DNA from: Bin87 sp034421995
GTDB lineage: Bacteria; Chloroflexota; Dehalococcoidia; Lucifugimonadales; UBA3495
DNA: 64,000 nt
Direction of reading: 5' to 3'
NCBI GenBank assembly: GCA_034421995.1
Contig: DAOUJY010000040.1
Span: forward strand, 1 to 64,000
Shown: one piece after another, positions 59,261-64,000 of the stretch
How positions within the stretch are numbered: position 1 is the first letter of the stretch
Layout: each line of letters opens with the position of its first letter
Notes under the pieces: generated by a model
The model's input: the letters and a program-made list of their open reading frames with translations, nothing else
Databases searched by the model: none
Told to the model about the DNA's origin: nothing
Position numbers and translations under genes: made by a program

Positions 59261-59437
59261 TCATGCTCGTCTTCCTTTGAGATAGAACTCCCAGACATAA
59301 GCTAAAACGGCAATGGAGAGCAGGACCAAGATGGCTATTCCGATGGGGGCAAGCCACCTGTATTGCTCCTCACAAACGGCGACGGTGTAAGGTGGCGTCG
59401 TGCTGATGTGATTGAGGAAAAATTCCTTCATCGTCAT
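59261..59437 (-). CDS. Small single-span membrane protein
   Basis: 58 residues, too short for many gene finders: an N-terminal soluble part (MTMKEFFLNHISTTPPYTVA), one span LAPIGIAILVLLSIAVLAYVW and a basic end YLKGRRA. The ATG overlaps the stop of the large fusion gene by four bases (ATGA at 59434-59437), and a strong GAGGAGG lies just upstream, so it is almost certainly translated with it. It precedes trpS by 75 bases. No family recognised. Confidence 0.7.
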   Translation of the reverse strand: MTMKEFFLNHISTTPPYTVAVCEEQYRWLAPIGIAILVLLSIAVLAYVWEFYLKGRRA

Positions 59438-61665
59438 TCCTCCTCTTCGGCCCGGCCGGTCAGAGCGCCGGCGCGCCGTATAGTATCGTCAGGGAGACCG
59501 TTCCTAATCTGGTGATGCCTACCCAGATATTCTAGCAGGCCGTCCGCCGCCAACGCTTTGCACTCGCCGCACAACAGCGCCCCGGAGCGGCACCGCTGTT
59601 GCAAAGCCGCGAATTCCTCCGGATGCGGCGTGGCGTAGAAGGCATGGATGCTGGAGACGGCGCAGACGCGCGGGTCGGGATTTCCACCCTTTTCGCGCTG
59701 CTCTTCCAGGGTCCTGCGGCCTCCGGTATAGGCGCGCCCGATGCGGCGTCGTATGTCGGCTGGTTCGTCATCGTAGGTAATGCGTCCCGGAGGGACTGCG
59801 TTGGTCATAACCTCAACCGCGCTGCCAGTGGCCGGGTCGCTGTAGGTGGTCAGCCCGCGCATCATCCGAAGGTACAACGCCGATGGCTTGACGAAGCCGA
59901 ACCGTTCCGCCACGTTTCGCGCCATTCGGACATAGACGTCGCCGCCGATGCCGTCCAGCACCAGCGTCCGGCAAGGCCCGCCGCGCTCCGGTTGCTGGGG
60001 ATGCAGGACATCCGCCAGGCGCAAGAGAGGCCGGAAGGTATCGGTCGCGCTGTCGCGCAAGCGAAGCCCCAGCGCGGAGTTCAATACGCTCAAAGGAATG
60101 GCGTTTCCCAAGGCAAAAGCCGTTTGTATGACTGCGGAGTTGTCCTGTTGGAGGTAGGCGTCGGTACGGTCCAGGTCAAGGCCGGCAGCGGCCATCGTCA
60201 GCAAACTTTCTCGCATGAAGCGGCGCGCCTGTCCCAGATTATCCAACTCGTCCCGGAAACCCACTACGATGTCTGCGCCCAAACGCTGGAAAAAAACCAG
60301 CAGATTGACCAGCGTACCGTGACCCAGGTGCATGGGTCCGTCGATGGGGAAAGCCGCAATCACCTTGCAATCCGCCGCTGGCGGACCGTCGGCCAGGGCT
60401 TGCAGGAACAAATCGGCATCCCGGCTGCCTACGATCTGACCGGTCACCATGTACGGATGGGCCTCGTCGAACCACTGGACAAACTGCCGCCGCTGTTCCG
60501 GGTAGGCCTCGTTGAGGCCGGTTACGCGCAGTTCCTTGATGAGTTCGTTTTCCCGTGCCAGTGGCTGGTCACCGGTGCGAACCACCAGCGACGGAATGGC
60601 AATGTCCGCTTCGTCGGTGCGAGTTTCGGGCGACTCGGCGTCGAGAATCTGACCGTAAAGGCGGCTCAGGCGTTGGGCGATATCGTTGAGCGTCCGCTCC
60701 TGTGCCTCCCGGGCGTTGGACAACAGCAGCCTGGCAATGTCTTCTGCGGTTTCGGCGGACAACCCCAATTGTCGTGCCCGGCGGCGGGCGCTGACGAAGA
60801 GGTTTTCCTCCACTGCCGGCTTGTGTATGGTGTCACTTTCAAGGTACTTTTCGGCGGCAACGTTGCGGGATGCTTCGATGCGAGCGTGGGCCAGCTCTAG
60901 GATCCGGTCGTGGCTGCCGGCTATAATCGCTCGCTGCCGACCCCGATACTCGCCATACGGAAGGCCACCGGCCGGCATCTGGGAACGAACCAAAGCAGGG
61001 TCTTCGCCGGTCAGGATACGATTGACGCCTTGTTCAATCTCTTCGACTTCCGCCAGCCGTCGCCAGTCCGGTGGCGCCAGGGCGGCCGGCTGCTCGTCCA
61101 GCCATGCGCTCAACCGAGGCATCCGCTCGTCGTAAATTGCGGTCGCCCGGGGTAAGCCCAACCTTTCGCGGAGACCCAACGCCGGCATCAAATAATCCCG
61201 CCGGTACGCGGCGAGGTAACTCTCACGCGGGCGTCCGGCGGCCGGGGTATCGCGCAGATAGTCAGCATGGCGTTCGGTATCCACCAGATCCAACAAGGCT
61301 GCCTGCATCAACAAGTGGGCGATACCGTCGTCAGCAGATGCGGACCACATGCCCACAATTCCGTCTCGAACCGCGTCAACGAATGCCTCGGGAGCGCCGG
61401 CTCCCCGCAGCCATGCGGCGGCGATGGCGCTTGAAGTTTCCCAGCGATTGGGGTCGCCGGGAGCGCCGGTTAGGTGGAACAGAGCAGCCGCATTGGTTTC
61501 CGCCGGCTTCCCGTTCCCGCCGTCGGACCCGATCAACTCGGCGGCAATGCCAGCGATGCGCCGGGCCGCCGGCAGTCCTTCCGCGTCCGGATGCCGGGCA
61601 TAAGCAGCGGCCAGGGATGCTGTCAACCGATGCCCGTCGGGAATGTAGGGTTGAACGGTAGCCAT
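59434..61665 (-). CDS. HD-like / chorismate-mutase-like / TrpRS-like fusion protein
   Basis: 743 residues. Residues 30-190 are helical and resemble an HD phosphohydrolase, but the HD pair is His64-Leu65 (low certainty). Residues 240-330 match AroQ chorismate mutase in pattern: Arg262, Lys273, Glu286 and Gln322 fall at catalytic positions, while the Arg equivalent to E. coli Arg51 is Val285. Residues 380-735 match eukaryotic/archaeal TrpRS: FPIDGPMHLGHGTLV (HLGH at 446-449), DVYVRMARNVAERFGFVKP, and RAYTGGRRTLEEQREKGGNPD with SGALLCGE. The KMSAS loop is replaced by LTTYSDPATG (605-614), with no lysine. Aminoacylation is therefore doubtful. Alternative: a biosynthetic or regulatory enzyme using tryptophan or chorismate. 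Confidence 0.75.
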   Translation of the reverse strand: MATVQPYIPDGHRLTASLAAAYARHPDAEGLPAARRIAGIAAELIGSDGGNGKPAETNAAALFHLTGAPGDPNRWETSSAIAAAWLRGAGAPEAFVDAVRDGIVGMWSASADDGIAHLLMQAALLDLVDTERHADYLRDTPAAGRPRESYLAAYRRDYLMPALGLRERLGLPRATAIYDERMPRLSAWLDEQPAALAPPDWRRLAEVEEIEQGVNRILTGEDPALVRSQMPAGGLPYGEYRGRQRAIIAGSHDRILELAHARIEASRNVAAEKYLESDTIHKPAVEENLFVSARRRARQLGLSAETAEDIARLLLSNAREAQERTLNDIAQRLSRLYGQILDAESPETRTDEADIAIPSLVVRTGDQPLARENELIKELRVTGLNEAYPEQRRQFVQWFDEAHPYMVTGQIVGSRDADLFLQALADGPPAADCKVIAAFPIDGPMHLGHGTLVNLLVFFQRLGADIVVGFRDELDNLGQARRFMRESLLTMAAAGLDLDRTDAYLQQDNSAVIQTAFALGNAIPLSVLNSALGLRLRDSATDTFRPLLRLADVLHPQQPERGGPCRTLVLDGIGGDVYVRMARNVAERFGFVKPSALYLRMMRGLTTYSDPATGSAVEVMTNAVPPGRITYDDEPADIRRRIGRAYTGGRRTLEEQREKGGNPDPRVCAVSSIHAFYATPHPEEFAALQQRCRSGALLCGECKALAADGLLEYLGRHHQIRNGLPDDTIRRAGALTGRAEEEE

Positions 61666-61700
61666 GACGCCAAAAACTGCGATCCATCCAATTTGGCTAC

Positions 61701-61709
61701 ATCATACCA
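61701..61709 (-). promoter_or_regulatory. Extended -10 promoter for the fusion gene
   Basis: On the minus strand TGGTATGAT gives an extended -10 (TGn plus TATGAT, 5 of 6 matches) about 35 bases before the ATG at 61665. No good -35 is present, as is usual with extended -10 promoters. Tentative. Confidence 0.4.
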
Positions 61710-61773
61710 GCAATGCCGAATATTCACTGCGCATCGGCAGGGTGGTAGAATGGATCGAAACATGAGGTAATCA

Positions 61774-62490
61774 ATGGCAGACCGGATCGAAACTTTCCAG
61801 GACTTGCTCAAACTTCTGGACGCCAAGCCGGAGTGGGTCGAAGAGTTGCGCGTGCGGCTGTTGCCCGCGGAACTCATAGCCTTGCCGGCGCTGGTGGCTG
61901 AATTTGTCGCTTCCACCAACAAGCGGTTCGACGCCCTTGAAAGGGATGTGACGGAATTGAAGGCTGACGTGGCGGAATTGAAGGCCGGCCAAGAGCGCAT
62001 GGAAGCGCGCCAGGACCGCATGGAGACGCGCCAGGACCGCATGGAAAGCGACATCGGCCAAATCAAGGGGCAGATAACCCCGATCACAGCACGCCGCATG
62101 GTCGGCAAAATCGCCGAAGTCACCCAATCACGCCGCCCCCGTTGGTTGGCGGATACCGACATAATCGATATTGCCGATGATGCTGATACCGCCAACGTCC
62201 CGTACAACGAACTGGAGAGTTTTCGAGCGATTGATCTTGCGCTGCGCGCTATTGACAAATCCAGCGCGGACAGCGCCGAGCACTACGTCATCATTGAATG
62301 CTCATCTACCGTTGATGCCAATGACGTGGAGCGCGCCCGTAGAAACGCCGCTTATATGACCCAATTCACCGGCCAACCGACCCGAGCGGTGGTCATTGGC
62401 AACCAGGTTCCGGCCGAAGTGGAACGGCTGGCCGACCAAATGTCCGTGGCCTGTATCACCATCACCAACAAGTCGGCGCGGCCCCGGTAG
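61774..62490 (+). CDS. Coiled-coil protein with putative nuclease-like C-terminal domain
   Basis: 238 residues. Residues 45-95 form a coiled coil built of repeats (RDVTELKADVAELKAG; MEARQDRMETRQDRMESD). The C-terminal half is related to the gene at 57646-58125 (shared IADD, a Glu-strand HYVIIECSS, VERARRNAAYMTQFTG). The layout, coiled coil plus a possible PD-(D/E)XK-like domain, is common among uncharacterised genes in such genomes. Divergent from the fusion gene, sharing a 108-base control region. Confidence 0.65.
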   Translation: MADRIETFQDLLKLLDAKPEWVEELRVRLLPAELIALPALVAEFVASTNKRFDALERDVTELKADVAELKAGQERMEARQDRMETRQDRMESDIGQIKGQITPITARRMVGKIAEVTQSRRPRWLADTDIIDIADDADTANVPYNELESFRAIDLALRAIDKSSADSAEHYVIIECSSTVDANDVERARRNAAYMTQFTGQPTRAVVIGNQVPAEVERLADQMSVACITITNKSARPR

Positions 62491-62508
62491 CGGCGCAGCC
62501 GGGCCCGC

Positions 62509-63213
62509 TCAGGATGAGGCCGGGTCAGTTGGACGCAGGGCAAGTCGCTTCAGGAAACGGTCAACAGCCACGTTCACCGCTTCCGGCTGTTCCAGCGTTA
62601 CGAAATGCCCGGAGTTCGGGATGACCACGACCTCCGCATTCTGAAGTTCCCGCCCCAGGTACTCAGCGTATCGTACCGGAGTCATAATGTCGTCCGCGCC
62701 CACCAGAACCAGGGTCGGCAAGGCGATCTCTTTAACCCGCTCCATCACGTCGAATTTGTCGCAGGCCGACAGGTCGTTGTGCTCCACCATCGGGCCGGAC
62801 TGCAAAGCGCGGGCGGCCAGTTGCGGCGCCAGCTCGCGATTGATGGCTTCGTAGTATGCGGGGGCCTCGGCTCGCCATTGCGCGTCGTCCCGGCAACGGT
62901 TCAGGTAGTCGGGATGCACCCGCAGCCGCGCTCCAGTCCCGATCAGCACCAAACCGGCCAGGTCCTCGGGAAAGCGCAGCGCGTAGTCCAGCGCGATGGC
63001 CCCGCCCATGGAGTGACCGAACAGTACGAAGGGCGGATATCCCTCAGCGTGCGCGTACTCCCGCAGCCAGTCCACGTAGCCGCCGATGCTGTCGCGGGCT
63101 TCCCCGTCCGGGTGGCCCGGCAGGTTAACCGCGTCGGCGTCGGCAAACCTGGCGGTCTGGTAGTGATAGGTAAGTTCGTTCTGGCCGGAGCCATGGACCA
63201 TAACCAACTGCAT
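62509..63213 (-). CDS. Alpha/beta hydrolase
   Basis: 234 residues. The oxyanion region is MVHGSGQNE, the nucleophile elbow LFGHSMGGAIALDYALRFP (Ser), an Asp lies in LVLVGADDIMTP, and the His is in IPNSGHFVTLEQPE. AGGAGG supports the ATG at 63213. General fold of esterases, lactonases and C-C bond hydrolases; substrate unknown. Confidence 0.87.
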   Translation of the reverse strand: MQLVMVHGSGQNELTYHYQTARFADADAVNLPGHPDGEARDSIGGYVDWLREYAHAEGYPPFVLFGHSMGGAIALDYALRFPEDLAGLVLIGTGARLRVHPDYLNRCRDDAQWRAEAPAYYEAINRELAPQLAARALQSGPMVEHNDLSACDKFDVMERVKEIALPTLVLVGADDIMTPVRYAEYLGRELQNAEVVVIPNSGHFVTLEQPEAVNVAVDRFLKRLALRPTDPASS

Positions 63214-63256
63214 TGCCGTACTCTGCGCCTCCTTTGGATTGGATCCTGTACAACTG

Positions 63257-64000
63257 TTACAGCAGGTGACCCTGGCCATTCATCGGCGTATCCGGTTCAT
63301 CACCGCCGTCATCGTCATCATCACCGCCAACCTCGTCGGGCCGATCAGTTTCATCCGTCTCCGCCTCCTCGGCCCCCTCATATTGGCTGTCCGTCTGGGC
63401 GGCGATCTCCTCAGCCTGCGCCAGCGCCGAGCCGGCTTCTTCGTTCTGCCGCGAGGGGTCTTCCTGGCTGTAGTCGTTGGCCCGGAAACAGTATATGGAC
63501 ACAACGCTGTCGTCACCGCCGCGCTCTCTCCAGATGATGACGCCTTTGGTCTGGCGGGTGTTGACCACTTTGACGTCAGCAAGATTGATCCGTACCACCT
63601 GGCCGTTGGCCGAAATAATGAACACCTCGTGTCCTTCTTCATCGTTCATTTCTGCGGAGGTCACGATCTTGGCGTCCACCACCGGCCCGGTGGGCTTGTC
63701 GCCCTGGTCCACGGCAAAGGTCTTCACGCCCATGCCGCCCCGGTTGGTTTCGCGATACACCGCTTCTCCTTTGCTGTTGCACAGGGGTGTGGCTTTCCCG
63801 TAGCCTTTCTCGCTCACCACCAACAGGAATTCGTCTTCGGGATCGTTCACCACGTCCATCGCCACCACCCGATCCTTCCCGCTGTACTCGTCCTTGAACT
63901 TCATGCCGATAACGCCGGCGGCGTTGCGATTCCGCTCCGGGATGCTGGTCACCGGACACAGCAGGGCCTGGCCCTGTTCGGTAACCAGAACGACCGACGC
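63257..64000 (-). CDS. gyrA: DNA gyrase subunit A, C-terminal part (cut by window edge)
   Basis: 247 C-terminal residues, open to the right edge. The pattern is the GyrA beta-pinwheel: ALLCPVTSIPERNRNAAGVIGMKF, DEFLLVVSEKGYGKATPL, YRETNRGGMGVKTF (a variant of the pinwheel strand) and VFIISANGQVVRINLADVKV, with NTRQTKGVIIWR following. It ends in a long acidic tail (ETDETDRPDEVGGDDDDDGGDEPD in parts), as in many gyrases. ParC has a similar layout but usually a shorter tail; gyrA is more likely. Confidence 0.85.
   Translation of the reverse strand, partial: ASVVLVTEQGQALLCPVTSIPERNRNAAGVIGMKFKDEYSGKDRVVAMDVVNDPEDEFLLVVSEKGYGKATPLCNSKGEAVYRETNRGGMGVKTFAVDQGDKPTGPVVDAKIVTSAEMNDEEGHEVFIISANGQVVRINLADVKVVNTRQTKGVIIWRERGGDDSVVSIYCFRANDYSQEDPSRQNEEAGSALAQAEEIAAQTDSQYEGAEEAETDETDRPDEVGGDDDDDGGDEPDTPMNGQGHLL

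Noticed and set aside
61966..62052. Tandem repeat as a variable-number tract
   Set aside because: The repetition (MEARQDR/METRQDR) reflects coiled-coil heptads and only two or three copies occur.

Overview
The window is GC-rich bacterial chromosome, densely coded on both strands. It contains housekeeping genes (gyrA, trpS, cmk, dapA, comEA-comEC, a haem-copper oxidase with its haem A genes) among many paralogue-rich catabolic genes. Amidases, hydantoinases, enolase-superfamily enzymes, MmgE/PrpD, type III CoA-transferases, alpha/beta hydrolases and a thiolase/DUF35 pair recall soil or marine Chloroflexota such as the SAR202/Dehalococcoidia group. That assignment is an inference from gene content; no rRNA or other decisive marker is present. 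I found no tRNA, rRNA, CRISPR array, transposase gene or prophage.

Layout. 1-5.1 kb: the end of a DUF2283-like gene, then a compact minus-strand catabolic operon (acyl-CoA-dehydrogenase-like flavoprotein, hydantoinase-type amidohydrolase, RhamD-like dehydratase, amidase). 5.2-11.8 kb: an accessory stretch with a small-protein/retropepsin-like pair, a degenerate second copy of the small gene, a nucleotidyltransferase-like gene with an unknown acidic partner behind a clear promoter, a DUF6602/PD-(D/E)XK-like gene, an exported protein with 14 RCC1-like repeats, and a fragment of a paralogue of that protein. 11.8-22.7 kb: catabolic genes (haloacetate-dehalogenase-like enzyme, MmgE/PrpD, amidohydrolase, a Gfo/Idh/MocA gene cut by an in-frame TGA, HyuA/HyuB) with dispersed palindromic repeats. 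22.7-31 kb: CBS protein, SelA-like PLP enzyme, MNT-HEPN fusion, enoyl-CoA hydratase, M20 peptidase, MFS transporter, dapA, NYN RNase-like protein. 31-41.6 kb: plsC-cmk, comEC-comEA, a kinase-like protein and small conserved genes. 41.7-49.6 kb: cytochrome oxidase operon coxB-A-C-D behind a near-consensus promoter, a HepT/MntA-like pair, ctaB and ctaA. 49.7-57.6 kb: paired CoA-transferases, DUF433/PIN-like pair, formamidase, NTF2-like protein, DUF35/thiolase pair. 57.6-64 kb: trpS next to an unusual 743-residue gene, an alpha/beta hydrolase, and the 3' end of gyrA.

The most unusual item is the 59.2-61.7 kb locus. A 743-residue protein joins a possible degenerate HD-type helical region, a chorismate-mutase-like helical domain and a eukaryotic/archaeal-type tryptophanyl-tRNA-synthetase-like domain that keeps HLGH but has lost a recognisable KMSKS loop. 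Its stop codon overlaps the start of a 58-residue single-span membrane protein, and the ordinary bacterial trpS lies just downstream. Two related genes with a putative nuclease-like fold bracket this block. Other strong leads are a HepT toxin next to an MntA-like partner that has lost its catalytic motif, a CoA-transferase pair in which only one subunit keeps the catalytic Asp, and an oxidase in which subunits II and IV both carry a cytochrome c domain.
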